NCBI GenBank assembly: GCA_902764345.1
Contig: CACWVT010000004.1
Coordinates: 1-64,000, forward strand
DNA: 64,000 bases
Reading direction: 5' to 3'
Source: an uncultured Ruminobacter sp.
GTDB taxonomy: Bacteria > Pseudomonadota > Gammaproteobacteria > Enterobacterales > Succinivibrionaceae
This document shows positions 8,947 to 16,664 of the stretch, one piece after another; position 1 is the stretch's first letter, and every line of letters begins with the position of its first letter. A program made the translations under genes and the position numbers. The notes beneath the pieces were generated by a model. The model was not told the origin of the DNA, ran no database searches, and saw only the letters and a program-made list of their open reading frames with translations.

Positions 8947-9095
8947 ATCAAATTCCTTTTTAGTTATATTATTTCATAAGAGTTACGGCCGGGACATACC
9001 AGCCCCTTCGGTTCAAAAATCCGTAACCGTGTCATGCCTTTATTATGCAAGATTTTTACAATCTGTCAAACCATGATGGACAAAGCATCCGAAAA

Positions 9096-10622
9096 TTAAG
9101 ACAGACCTTTTGTTTTAGGCTGAACCAGCTCAATTTTTGCATGCTCCAGATCAAGCCCCAGCATATCACCGAATTTTCTGAAATCAGGATTACCGGTGAT
9201 ATTCTGATATTCCTCATCCAGCGTCTTCTCGTAGCACATCTTATCGAGTTCGTCCGGACATCCGTCAATCACGTCAGCATCCACGAAATCAAATCTTACG
9301 GTAATGTCCCTGCCGAGACCGCTGCTGATTTCGGCACTGATTTCCGCAGGTGCCCTTCTGTCCAAAATACCGTCCATGGCCTTAGGCAGTCTGATAATCC
9401 ATTCGTTCTCACTGCTGCCGAACTCGCGTACACCATTGTTGAGAATGACCATGTTTTCCATGGAAACCCCCGCATTAACCAGATCCCTCGTGTACGAATC
9501 CTGTACCTTATCCAAAAGGTCCATAGGCATTACGATCTCACGCCCATTAATCATTCTGCGGTGATGATTTACGTTCTGCTGCTCGCCGCCGGTGTGACTC
9601 TGTACTGACGAACTGAGATCCATCTGCGTGTACACCACGCTGTTTACCTTATCGGATTCATCATCACTGTCAGAAGCGAAATCCTCGAATTCCGGCATCG
9701 GCACGTCATCAAACTGCTGTTCACCGGCTGAATCACCGCCCTGAATTTCAGGAGGAATAAAAGCACTTCCGGGGATGGCGTAACCGTTAGGTACAGATGA
9801 CTGATTACGGCCAGGAACTGCCGGAGCAAAATCCGGTCTGCCCTGAACCTGAGGCGGCATAACTCTGCGGCCAGGCTGTTCCCCAACTGGAGATTCGGTT
9901 CCTGTTAAGGTACGGCTCTGCCATGAGTTTTCCGTTCCTCCACGCATATCCTGAGCCGGCTGATTTCTGTTTGCACGCTGCCACCCGCTGTCAGGCACCG
10001 GTCTTGAATTATCGGGAACGTATGATGCCACCTGAACGGAATCCCGTCCTGCGACCCTCATAACCGGACGCTGAGGTCCGACGGAGGCGGCCACGGCAGC
10101 AGTAAGCTTCTGATGCTGAACCGATGAAGGAGCCATTGACTCACTGCCGTTATCTAAACGGCCGGCATAACGGCTGCTGACTGCGGCCTCTGTTTCCGCA
10201 TGAATGGCACCGGCCAGAGTATTTCCCGGGATCTGTGTCGGACTGACGGAGGCGGTCACGTTCTGAATTCGGCCTGCAAGAGCCGATTCACGCTGTCTGT
10301 ACTCTTCCTCGCGTTTACGGTTAAGCTGCTTCTGCTCGTTTGCAGTCAGCTTGTAGTACTGATTTTCAATTTCCTTGTCCTGACGGTCAATCTCATTCTG
10401 CAGAACGGAAATATAGTCAAAAAGATCCGCATAACCGCGGGCAACGTCACTGCGCATGGCCGAAACAGGAGATGACTGACGCTCCTTCTGCTTCTCGTTT
10501 GACTCATTTTCAATTCTGATGGCGTCACGCTGCCTGTTCAGATGATCAAAAGTTACCAGCGGATCGTTAATTTTATCGAGGGCAAGGTCCGGAAATACGA
10601 CCTTTCTGAAACTACCTAACGT
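9096..10622 (-). CDS. dnaX: DnaX tau-specific C-terminal part, reached by -1 frameshift
   Basis: This frame is open from the A10 run at 10622-10631 to TAA/TAG at 9096 and has no start codon near its beginning; the first ATG (10457) is 165 bp inside and lacks a clear ribosome binding site. It begins in the -1 frame with TLGSFRKVVFPDLALDK. It encodes about 508 residues: a charged helix region (ENEIDRQDKEIENQYYKLTA), a long Gln/Pro/Ser/Arg-rich linker of roughly 250 residues, and a C-terminal domain of about 140 residues resembling the alpha-binding domain of tau (DNA polymerase III tau). Joined to the upstream frame it gives a tau of about 870 residues, longer than the 643 of E. coli, mostly because of the linker. 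Confidence 0.75.
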   Translation of the reverse strand, partial: TLGSFRKVVFPDLALDKINDPLVTFDHLNRQRDAIRIENESNEKQKERQSSPVSAMRSDVARGYADLFDYISVLQNEIDRQDKEIENQYYKLTANEQKQLNRKREEEYRQRESALAGRIQNVTASVSPTQIPGNTLAGAIHAETEAAVSSRYAGRLDNGSESMAPSSVQHQKLTAAVAASVGPQRPVMRVAGRDSVQVASYVPDNSRPVPDSGWQRANRNQPAQDMRGGTENSWQSRTLTGTESPVGEQPGRRVMPPQVQGRPDFAPAVPGRNQSSVPNGYAIPGSAFIPPEIQGGDSAGEQQFDDVPMPEFEDFASDSDDESDKVNSVVYTQMDLSSSVQSHTGGEQQNVNHHRRMINGREIVMPMDLLDKVQDSYTRDLVNAGVSMENMVILNNGVREFGSSENEWIIRLPKAMDGILDRRAPAEISAEISSGLGRDITVRFDFVDADVIDGCPDELDKMCYEKTLDEEYQNITGNPDFRKFGDMLGLDLEHAKIELVQPKTKGLS

Positions 10623-10631
10623 TTTTTTTTT
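10584..10631 (-). promoter_or_regulatory. dnaX recoding site: A10 slippery run plus downstream hairpin
   Basis: On the minus strand TTA AAA AAA AAA CGT TAG is read in frame 0, with ten consecutive A (10631-10622). A -1 shift rereads the last A and gives AAA ACG TTA GGT, the long open tau frame. Seventeen bases after the run a hairpin AAGGTC (10604-10599) / GACCTT (10589-10584) with a 9-nt loop could act as a stimulator, though that spacing is longer than usual. The same run would also allow transcriptional slippage: an 11-A transcript encodes tau directly. A homopolymer miscount in the assembly would mimic this. Confidence 0.65.
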
Positions 10632-11713
10632 AAATTAAACGCAAGAAGACGCAGCATCGTCATCTCAAAAGCCGCAAGTCCGTCCGGCGCGAAAGGAAGC
10701 TCCCTTCTGCCTTCAAGAACAATCTGGTAGTAAAGCTGGATTTCTTCAGGGCTGAACAATCCGGCAAGATCGGCAATGATGTCGCTGCGGAGAGAATAAA
10801 TGTCGGCACTGCTTCCTGCAACCTGATAAAGCGCAATGTCATGGAATACCCTGGCAAGGCTCAGATGCAGAGTATCAAAATCAGGAGTAACGGAAGCAAC
10901 AGTATTGAGAACCTTGGACAGTGAGGCTCCATCGTTTGTGGCTATAACCTTGATAATCTCGATAAGATATGAGGAATCAAGAGTACCCACCATATCATAA
11001 ACCCCGTTAAGGGTTACCTGTCCGCCGCCAAGTGCTATGGCCTGGTCGGTAAGACTGAGGGCATCACGCATGGAACCGCGTGCAGCTCTGGCAAGCTCCA
11101 CAAGACCGTCTTCCTCGTACTGAATTTTTTCGGAATCAAGAACAAACTTCAGTTGTCCCCTGATGTCATCTATTGACAGGGCCTTCAGCTGAAACTGCAG
11201 GCAGCGGGACACAACGGTAACAGGAAGCTTCTGAGGATCCGTGGTAGCAAGAATGAATTTAACGTATTCAGGCGGTTCCTCCAGCGTCTTCAGCAGTGCG
11301 TTGAAGGAGCTGGTTGACAGCATATGAACTTCGTCGATGAGATAAACCTTGTAACGGCCGGCAATAGGCTTATACTGAACGTTTTCCAGAATTTCCCTGG
11401 TATCTTCAACCTTGGTTCTGGAGGCAGCATCGATTTCAATGAGATCAGGATAGTTACCGTTGGCAATTGCCCGGCAACTTTCACATTCACCGCATGGATG
11501 TGCGGTTACGCCCTTTTCACAGTTAAAGCATTTTGCCAGAATTCTGGCGATTGTGGTCTTACCCACGCCTCTGGTTCCGGTAAGAAGATAGGCATGATGA
11601 AGCCTGCCTGTATCCAGGGCGTTTATCAGCGCCGCCAGAACATGCTTCTGCCCGACCATGTCCTCAAATGACTGAGGTCGGTATTTTCTTGCCAAAACGG
11701 TATAATCTGCCAT
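10616..11713 (-). CDS. dnaX: DNA polymerase III clamp-loader subunit DnaX (gamma form)
   Basis: This frame encodes the AAA+ clamp-loader motor of 365 residues. Visible are the opening RKYRPQSFEDMVGQ, Walker A GTRGVGKTT (about 46-54), the zinc module CFNCEKGVTAHPCGECESC, Walker B LIDEVHML, the SRC sensor region VVSRCLQF and sensor 2 ARAARGSMRDALSL, then the domain III collar. It stops at TAG 10618-10616, right after a run of ten A encoding LKKKR, that is, at the domain III/IV junction. Gamma lacks the DnaB- and alpha-binding domains, which lie in the -1 frame downstream. In E. coli the 0 frame gives tau and frameshifting gives gamma; here the roles are exchanged. Confidence 0.93.
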   Translation of the reverse strand: MADYTVLARKYRPQSFEDMVGQKHVLAALINALDTGRLHHAYLLTGTRGVGKTTIARILAKCFNCEKGVTAHPCGECESCRAIANGNYPDLIEIDAASRTKVEDTREILENVQYKPIAGRYKVYLIDEVHMLSTSSFNALLKTLEEPPEYVKFILATTDPQKLPVTVVSRCLQFQLKALSIDDIRGQLKFVLDSEKIQYEEDGLVELARAARGSMRDALSLTDQAIALGGGQVTLNGVYDMVGTLDSSYLIEIIKVIATNDGASLSKVLNTVASVTPDFDTLHLSLARVFHDIALYQVAGSSADIYSLRSDIIADLAGLFSPEEIQLYYQIVLEGRRELPFAPDGLAAFEMTMLRLLAFNLKKKR

Positions 11714-11947
11714 CTGCCTTTCTCAAAATGAAACTACCGTGATAAACGGTAACATGAAATTCTTATGCCGGCATGGTGAACATGCTTTTTCCATGCTGTT
11801 ATCAGTGCGGTATATAGCTTATCACTAACACGTAAAAAATCAAAATATAAATGGGCGGAAGGTCAAACATGAGGCGATCCGTCACAGTAAGCTGCAATAG
11901 CCGGCTGTTTTATATACGGATTTCAATTTGTCTCCGCCGGGACTCAA

Positions 11948-12490
11948 TCAGTGCCCCGGAAATTCCATTACGGCACGGCTGTCAACGCCATACTTTTCCT
12001 TAAGCAAGGCCGTACCGCCGAGATCAGGAAGTGAAATGGCAAAAACAGCACCGGCGATCTCAGCATTAAAACGTCTGATAAGCTTAATCTGAGCACCCAC
12101 GGTACCGCCTGTGGCAATAAGATCATCGACGATCAGAACACGGTCACTGCTGCTGATTGCATCCTTGTGGATTTCCAGGGTATTGGTACCGTACTCCAGT
12201 TCATAATCCTCACTGTATACGTCTCTCGGAAGTTTTCCCGGCTTTCTTGCCATGACAAAGCCGCAACCGAGAAGAACGGCGACAGGAGCACCGAACACAA
12301 AACCTCTGGACTCACTGCCCACAACCTTGGTTATGCCGGCATCCCTGTACATATCTGCCATTGCTCTGCAGAGACGGGAAAAGGCGTCGGGATTTTCACA
12401 TACGGAAGTAATATCCCTGAATACAATGCCCTTTTTTGGAAAATCATTAATAGATTTGACGCAGGATTTCAGATATTCAATTTCGTCCAT
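11948..12490 (-). CDS. apt: Adenine phosphoribosyltransferase
   Basis: Apt salvages adenine with PRPP to AMP. The 180 residues match the family. The PRPP-binding motif RVLIVDDLIATGGTVGA is at about residues 118-134; the N-terminal PKKGIVFRDIT and ESRGFVFGAPVA segments are also typical. The gene is monocistronic or leads into dnaX 234 bp downstream; in E. coli apt and dnaX are also adjacent, in the same order. A good promoter lies 63-90 bp upstream of the ATG. Confidence 0.96.
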   Translation of the reverse strand: MDEIEYLKSCVKSINDFPKKGIVFRDITSVCENPDAFSRLCRAMADMYRDAGITKVVGSESRGFVFGAPVAVLLGCGFVMARKPGKLPRDVYSEDYELEYGTNTLEIHKDAISSSDRVLIVDDLIATGGTVGAQIKLIRRFNAEIAGAVFAISLPDLGGTALLKEKYGVDSRAVMEFPGH

Positions 12491-12552
12491 TTTTAGAGTT
12501 CCTCGGTGACACCACTGCCAAAATCATGAAAACTTCAGCATACATAAATTCT

Positions 12553-12580
12553 ATTCTATTAGGAGGAGCAAAAATGTCAA
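12553..12580 (-). promoter_or_regulatory. Sigma-70 promoter of apt
   Basis: Minus-strand TTGACA (12580-12575), a 16-bp spacer and TAGAAT (12558-12553). The leader to the apt ATG would be about 55 nt. Confidence 0.7.
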
Positions 12581-12628
12581 AGAGAAATTTCCTCTCGGCT
12601 GAAGCTGCGCACGGTTATCTTCCTCACG

Positions 12629-12637
12629 TGCTATAAT
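12629..12637 (+). promoter_or_regulatory. Extended -10 promoter of gph
   Basis: TGCTATAAT at 12629-12637 is a perfect extended -10 element; no good -35 is visible. Transcription would start near 12644, immediately before an inverted repeat (12648-12680). Confidence 0.6.
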
Positions 12638-12647
12638 GAGCCCCGTA

Positions 12648-12680
12648 AAAACTTCCTGCCGCAGTGTCGGCGGGAGTTTT
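12648..12680 (+). other. Hairpin at the 5' end of the gph transcript
   Basis: Imperfect stem AAAACTTCCTGCCG (12648-12661) with CGGCGGGAGTTTT (12668-12680) and a short loop, followed by scattered T-rich sequence. It begins a few bases after the predicted start point and could protect or attenuate the message, or be a leftover terminator of apt-side antisense transcription. Confidence 0.45.
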
Positions 12681-12718
12681 CAGTTTAACGTTCATTTTGC
12701 CAGCAGTTAGCACTCAGT

Positions 12719-13393
12719 ATGAATAATTCAAAATATGAAGCCGTTCTGTTTGATCTTGACGGCACCCTGCTCGATACGGCTCTTGACCTCGGCATGGCCA
12801 CAAGCCACGTTCTGTCCCTGTACGGTTTTCCTCCGATATCCGACGAAACCGCACGTACCCACGCCTCAGACGGAATGAGGGCACTTCTCAAATCCGGAAT
12901 ACCTGAAAGCGAGCATCATAAATACGATTTTGAGGCAATGAGACTGCAGTTTCTGCCCTATTACCACGAACACATAGCCGACAGAACCTGCTATTTCAAC
13001 GGAACGGCTGAGCTCATCATGGCACTTAAACGACATGGCATTCCATATGCGGTGGTTACAAGCAAACCGGATCATCTTGCATGCAGGGTTCTCGGCAAGT
13101 TTCCCGAGCTTGCTGACATCGGCGTGATTGTCGGATGCGACACCCTGCCGGTTTCCAAACCGAATCCTGAACCGCTTTTTTACGCCTGCAGAAAACTGAA
13201 CGTAACCCCTGAAAAATGTCTCTACGTCGGAGACCATATAAGGGACATTGAAGCAGGTCACAATGCGGGAATGGAAACAGCACTTGCGCTATGGGGGTAC
13301 ATAAAGGACAAGAGCAATCCACAGGCCTTCGGAGCCGACTATGTTGCCGAGGATTTCAGAAAACTGGCTCAGATCATAGGAGTAGAAATCTGA
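12719..13393 (+). CDS. gph: HAD-superfamily phosphatase, phosphoglycolate phosphatase-like
   Basis: A 224-residue HAD-IA hydrolase. Motif I is VLFDLDGTLLDT (residues 9-20, nucleophile D11 and D13), motif II AVVTSKPDH (Ser/Thr-Lys region, about 114-122), motif III SKPNPEP (about 145-151) and motif IV YVGDHIRDIEAG (about 165-176). The subclass I cap lies between motifs I and II. Gph removes the phosphate from 2-phosphoglycolate, a product of DNA repair; the related MupP acts on MurNAc-6-phosphate, and sequence reading alone does not separate the two. The gene stands alone between divergent apt and convergent marR-type gene. Confidence 0.8.
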   Translation: MNNSKYEAVLFDLDGTLLDTALDLGMATSHVLSLYGFPPISDETARTHASDGMRALLKSGIPESEHHKYDFEAMRLQFLPYYHEHIADRTCYFNGTAELIMALKRHGIPYAVVTSKPDHLACRVLGKFPELADIGVIVGCDTLPVSKPNPEPLFYACRKLNVTPEKCLYVGDHIRDIEAGHNAGMETALALWGYIKDKSNPQAFGADYVAEDFRKLAQIIGVEI

Positions 13394-13450
13394 TTGCGTT
13401 AACCTCGATCAGGAAACAAGATACGGCATGATTCGCACTGATAAAATAAA

Positions 13451-13487
13451 GGCGCATCACGAACAGTGGACAGTTCGATAATGCGCC
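13451..13487 (-). terminator. Hairpin terminator between gph and the MarR-type gene
   Basis: Stem GGCGCAT (13451-13457) with ATGCGCC (13481-13487), with an inner CGAAC/GTTCG pairing. On the minus strand it is followed by TTTATTTTATC. It lies 58 bp after gph and about 190 bp after the minus-strand gene, so it may serve both. Confidence 0.55.
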
Positions 13488-13676
13488 CGCAAAAAAAATG
13501 CTTAATAAAAATAAAAGTTTAAGGATAAATCAATCACTTTTCACAAAGTCAAGGTGAATCCTTTCGTCTCCACCCACTTTTAATTTTAGTCAGAGACATT
13601 TGAAATTGTGTTTTAAAAGTGATACAAAATGTTACAAATTGTTACAGCAACGATGTAACATTTCATTCCGGGTCTG

Positions 13677-14120
13677 TCAGCAGAATTTCAGAATCTCATA
13701 CAGCAGATCTCGCAGAACCGAAAGCTTCTCATCAGAAATCTCATATCCCTTTTCGTTGAGAGCCCCGCATACCTGCTTCGGAACATCCTTAACCTTGTCG
13801 TAAAGCTTTCTGCCCTCATCTGTAAGACTGACAACAACCAACCTCTCGTCACTTACGCTTCTGTGCTTGATGATATAGCCGTCATTGATAAGCTTTTTGA
13901 TTACCGGGGTAATGGTGCCGGAGTCAAGATACAGCTTAAGGCAAAGATCTTTAATGGTTATCTCTTCCTCCTCCCATAAAATGAGCATTGTTATATACTG
14001 AGTGTACGTAAGTCCCAGCGGCTCGAGATAAGGAGCGTAGTTGTTTGCCACTCTCCTTGCACAGGCATATAAAGGAAAGCAAACCTGGCTTTTAAGTTTG
14101 AATGAGTCATCTAATATCAT
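13677..14120 (-). CDS. OhrR-type MarR-family redox regulator
   Basis: A 147-residue winged-helix regulator of the OhrR/MgrA branch of MarR. The N-terminus carries the peroxide-sensing motif QVCFPLYACARRV, with the reactive Cys at residue 14, where OhrR has Cys15. The LGLTYTQYITMLILWE helix and the wing with DERLVVVSLT are typical. OhrR proteins repress an organic hydroperoxide resistance gene until the Cys is oxidised. Here the divergent neighbour is a small thioredoxin rather than ohr, and an AT-rich palindrome resembling an OhrR operator sits in that gene's promoter. The regulator most likely represses both itself and the thioredoxin gene; that is inference. Confidence 0.85.
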   Translation of the reverse strand: MILDDSFKLKSQVCFPLYACARRVANNYAPYLEPLGLTYTQYITMLILWEEEEITIKDLCLKLYLDSGTITPVIKKLINDGYIIKHRSVSDERLVVVSLTDEGRKLYDKVKDVPKQVCGALNEKGYEISDEKLSVLRDLLYEILKFC

Positions 14121-14300
14121 GTCTGTTCCACTCTGTTCATCAATTGTGTATATGGGTCAGGATGTTTTCTTAACTTTTCCGGACGGGAATCCTTCAAAGC
14201 ACGGCACCGTGGTTTCACCTTCGGCGTTCTGTTAAAAACCGCATCTGCTTTTTAGGTGTCTTACTTATATTCTACAGATAAATTCGAATATTTTCTTTTT

Positions 14301-14352
14301 TTAATTAAATTTTTTAAATTAAATTTGATTCAATTAAATTTTGTGATATACT
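14301..14352 (+). promoter_or_regulatory. Promoter of the thioredoxin gene with OhrR-like operator
   Basis: TTGATT (14325-14330), a 16-bp spacer and TATACT (14347-14352) form a sigma-70 promoter. The spacer contains CAATTAAATTTTG (14331-14343), close to the OhrR operator core AATTNAATT, and TTAATTAAATTTTTTAAATTAA upstream repeats the AATTAAATT half-sites. A repressor bound here would block RNA polymerase. Confidence 0.6.
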
Positions 14353-14472
14353 GAAAGCATAGAAAGAGGTTATTAAACCTCTCTGCCGTGGAAAAACGTA
14401 CGGCGTAAGACACAAAACAAATAAACAATACGGGACACAAGAATAAAAACAAGGTCCCACAGGAGATAAATT

Positions 14473-14790
14473 ATGAGTATGGTTATGATAAACAACGAGA
14501 ACTTCCGCAGTGAAGTTCTTGGAGACAGTGAATTCAAGCTTCTCGTTTTCGGGGCCGAATGGTGCGGTCACTGCAAGGTGCTTAAGCCGAACATCATGAA
14601 GCTCGGGCAGGCCAATCCGGATTTAAAAATCTGCCTGCATAACATTGACGAGGCCACCGATGCCGTGGAAGAGTTTCACATCAGCGGCGTACCGTGCCTC
14701 GTGATACTCAAGGACGGAAAGGAAGCTGACAGACATGTTGGAGCAATGAGTCTCAGTCAGCTTGAGAACTTTTTAGGGAAAAACCGATAG
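14473..14790 (+). CDS. Small thioredoxin-fold protein, WCGHC active site
   Basis: A single-domain thioredoxin of 105 residues. The active site is FGAEWCGHCKVLKP (WCGHC at about residues 30-34), which is the protein disulphide isomerase-type CGHC rather than the thioredoxin CGPC; such sites are usually less reducing. The cis-proline loop is SGVPCLVIL with an unusual Cys after the Pro. No signal peptide, so it acts in the cytosol. It is monocistronic with its own promoter and a strong terminator and lies divergent from an OhrR-type regulator, which points to a role in oxidative stress. The ribosome binding site AGGAG lies about 9 bases before the ATG. Confidence 0.88.
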   Translation: MSMVMINNENFRSEVLGDSEFKLLVFGAEWCGHCKVLKPNIMKLGQANPDLKICLHNIDEATDAVEEFHISGVPCLVILKDGKEADRHVGAMSLSQLENFLGKNR

Positions 14791-14808
14791 ACATAAATGT
14801 CTGATTTT

Positions 14809-14844
14809 CTCCGGTTTCGAAAACGGCGAAACCGGAGTTTTTTT
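14809..14844 (+). terminator. Terminator of the thioredoxin gene
   Basis: Perfect 10-bp stem CTCCGGTTTC (14809-14818) / GAAACCGGAG (14828-14837) followed by seven T. Confidence 0.92.
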
Positions 14845-14858
14845 GTCTAAAAAGCGAT

Positions 14859-15233
14859 TTAAGCATTGAAAAACAAGGCTTTTCCCGTGTATTCACGGCA
14901 GAATTCCTTATCCTCAAAGATTTTTGTGTCCATAAACCATTTTTCCTGACCGGAGATGTCTCCGGGATTTTCCGGATCAAGAGCCAGAAAATCATAGAAT
15001 GTGGACATGGTGAGTGTCTTACCGAAAAGTCCCGGTCCGGTAATGAGCATTACTTTTGAAGTGTTTTCAGCAAAAACGGTCTTTAAAAACATTGACTTAT
15101 CAACGTAATAACTGTTGCTTTCAATCAATTCATGAAATAATTCTGAACCAATACTTATAGACTTCAAAATTCTGTTCCACCTCTGAGTCTGACACATGCG
15201 GACATGTTTCATATAAAGCACAGTCTGGCGCAT
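14859..15233 (-). pseudogene. Truncated AAA-ATPase-like protein (PF09820 type), N-terminal fragment
   Basis: The 124 residues match the start of the AAA-ATPase-like/DUF1703 proteins common in gut anaerobes: SIGSELFHELIESNSYYVDKSMF (an NYYVDKT-type motif) and KVMLITGPGLFGKTLTMSTFYDFL, where the family usually has RPRRFGKT. It ends after FCREYTGKALFFNA, just where the family continues with a beta-strand and several hundred more residues (including a PD-(D/E)XK-like C-terminus). The stop lies 15 bp from the thioredoxin terminator, so a deletion removed the rest. The family is multi-copy and mobile; this copy is almost surely dead. Confidence 0.7.
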
Positions 15234-15310
15234 CTATTAACTAATCGCAGTGAGATACTGTTAAACTTTAACTAAAACTAAATTGAGTAAGATAATAGTG
15301 AAAATGCCAC

Positions 15311-15625
15311 ATGGCTCTATTTCGCTTGTTTGGATATTTAAGAAAATGTCAAAATGATTTTTTTATTTTCCTAAAAAGATTGGCTGACGCAACTGTAGTC
15401 TCTATAAAACACCACTGTTTTTCGATGCGTATAGCAGCTGTATACTTTAATGATGCAGTTAAGCGTGACACAACCTATTGGAATGTGAAACGTGAGGATT
15501 TTAGGGTGACTTGTACAGATATAGAAGTCGAAGTCAAACCACGTAAAAAACTAGAAGCTGAAAAGCTCACCACGAAGCTAAAAAATAAGTACAATATCAC
15601 CTGCACCAAGCCACCATTACCATAA
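15311..15625 (+). CDS. Short unrecognised open frame, doubtful
   Basis: A 104-residue frame in AT-rich DNA between the truncated ATPase gene and the metallo-beta-lactamase gene. It is rich in Lys and ends in a basic segment (VEVKPRKKLEAEKLTTKLKN). There is no good ribosome binding site before the ATG (GAAAATGCCACATG) and no recognisable domain. Its composition differs from neighbouring genes. It may be a relic of the same decayed accessory insert as the truncated ATPase, or chance. Confidence 0.25.
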   Translation: MALFRLFGYLRKCQNDFFIFLKRLADATVVSIKHHCFSMRIAAVYFNDAVKRDTTYWNVKREDFRVTCTDIEVEVKPRKKLEAEKLTTKLKNKYNITCTKPPLP

Positions 15626-15650
15626 TACGGACTTGCGTGACTCAGTAAAA

Positions 15651-16469
15651 TCAGAAGTTCAGAATATCTCCCGAACGGATGCGGAAAAGCCTGTCCCCCA
15701 TAACCGACTTCATTACGTCAAACGGCTCATCTCCGGTACAGTGACAGGTATAAAACACCGTCCCGTAGTTTAAAAGCTTTTCGGCCATGTTCCTGATTTC
15801 TGCCAGATCGGCATCCGTGTATGCCGTTTTCTTTCTGAGATGGAAACCGCTTATTACCGCATCGGGAACGGTTCCAAACCTTTTCACGTATTCACACATG
15901 ATGTTGAGAATACCGTGATGGGCACATCCGGACATAAGTACCCGACGTCCGTCTTCGTTAATTACCAGACACTGTTCATGCCGGAAGTCGTCCTGCATAA
16001 ACATGCCGTTCTTCATTACCCAAAGTGTGCGGTTTGCCGAAGGCACCGGCTCTGAAACGCAGATTCCGGAAAAAATCTCCAGTTCGTCATCGATCTGCCG
16101 ACCGTCTTTAACCGTGACGATCTGAGGATGATCGAAAACGCCCTCGGGAAGACCTATGAATACCGGCTTTTCATGAATTGAGTAATATGAGTCAAAAGCG
16201 GATTCCTGAACATAAACCCGTGCCTGACCATTGATTTCCAGAAAAAACGGAAGCCCTCCTCCGTGATCGTTATGGCCGTGACTGAGAACCACGGTATCCA
16301 CATTCGTTAAATCCACGTTAAGGGCTGCGGCATTTCGCAACAGCAGATCGGAAGCACCGGTATCCATCAGCAGGCGATGCTTTCGCGTCTCGACATACAG
16401 ACAAAGTCCGTGTTCGGCACCGAGCGTGCAGCCTGATGCCGTATTTTCAACAAGGGTTACTATTTTCAT
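15651..16469 (-). CDS. Metallo-beta-lactamase-fold hydrolase
   Basis: A 272-residue MBL-fold protein of the group annotated as 7,8-dihydropterin-6-methyl-4-(beta-D-ribofuranosyl)-aminobenzene-5'-phosphate synthase-like. The metal motif is VVLSHGHNDHGGG (His64, His66, Asp68, His69), with LLMDTGASD before it and LMSGCAHHGILN and ISGFHLRKK later. The C-terminal YTCHCTGDEPFDVMKSVMGDR segment is typical of this branch. The substrate in bacteria is not known. Three genes (rnm, yciO, this one) run in the same direction, but a 195-bp gap precedes it. Confidence 0.8.
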   Translation of the reverse strand: MKIVTLVENTASGCTLGAEHGLCLYVETRKHRLLMDTGASDLLLRNAAALNVDLTNVDTVVLSHGHNDHGGGLPFFLEINGQARVYVQESAFDSYYSIHEKPVFIGLPEGVFDHPQIVTVKDGRQIDDELEIFSGICVSEPVPSANRTLWVMKNGMFMQDDFRHEQCLVINEDGRRVLMSGCAHHGILNIMCEYVKRFGTVPDAVISGFHLRKKTAYTDADLAEIRNMAEKLLNYGTVFYTCHCTGDEPFDVMKSVMGDRLFRIRSGDILNF

Positions 16470-16502
16470 ACACGTATTCCGTTCCGGTCGGGACTTACTG
16501 AT

Positions 16503-16664
16503 TAATCGTCATCAGGCTCCGCATCCTGTTCCGAAAGCTCACCGTCAGACGTCTCCTGATTATCGTGAAAAACGTGTACGGAAGTCTCCGGCTCATGCAG
16601 TGAAGCGTGACAAAACAGGCCGGGATCCGCATCAGGATGCGTACCACCGTTCAGTTCAATGAAA
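16503..16664 (-). other. Open frame continuing from yciO in another register
   Basis: Immediately after the yciO stop a different minus-strand frame stays open for 54 codons with no start codon and ends GAT GAC GAT TAA. It reads from FYDFIELNGG to an acidic end (QDAEPDDD). YciO homologues usually end at PFL, so this is probably chance or a small acidic tail lost by an indel. Confidence 0.2.

Noticed and set aside
9045..9608. 187-residue plus-strand frame antisense to tau
   Set aside because: It mirrors the coding strand of the tau C-terminal domain, has no motif and no ribosome binding site.
11714..11947. 4.5S RNA gene (ffs) beside dnaX
   Set aside because: Looked for because ffs often lies near dnaX; the conserved GGTGC...CAGGTCCGGAAGGAAGCAGCC core is not present.
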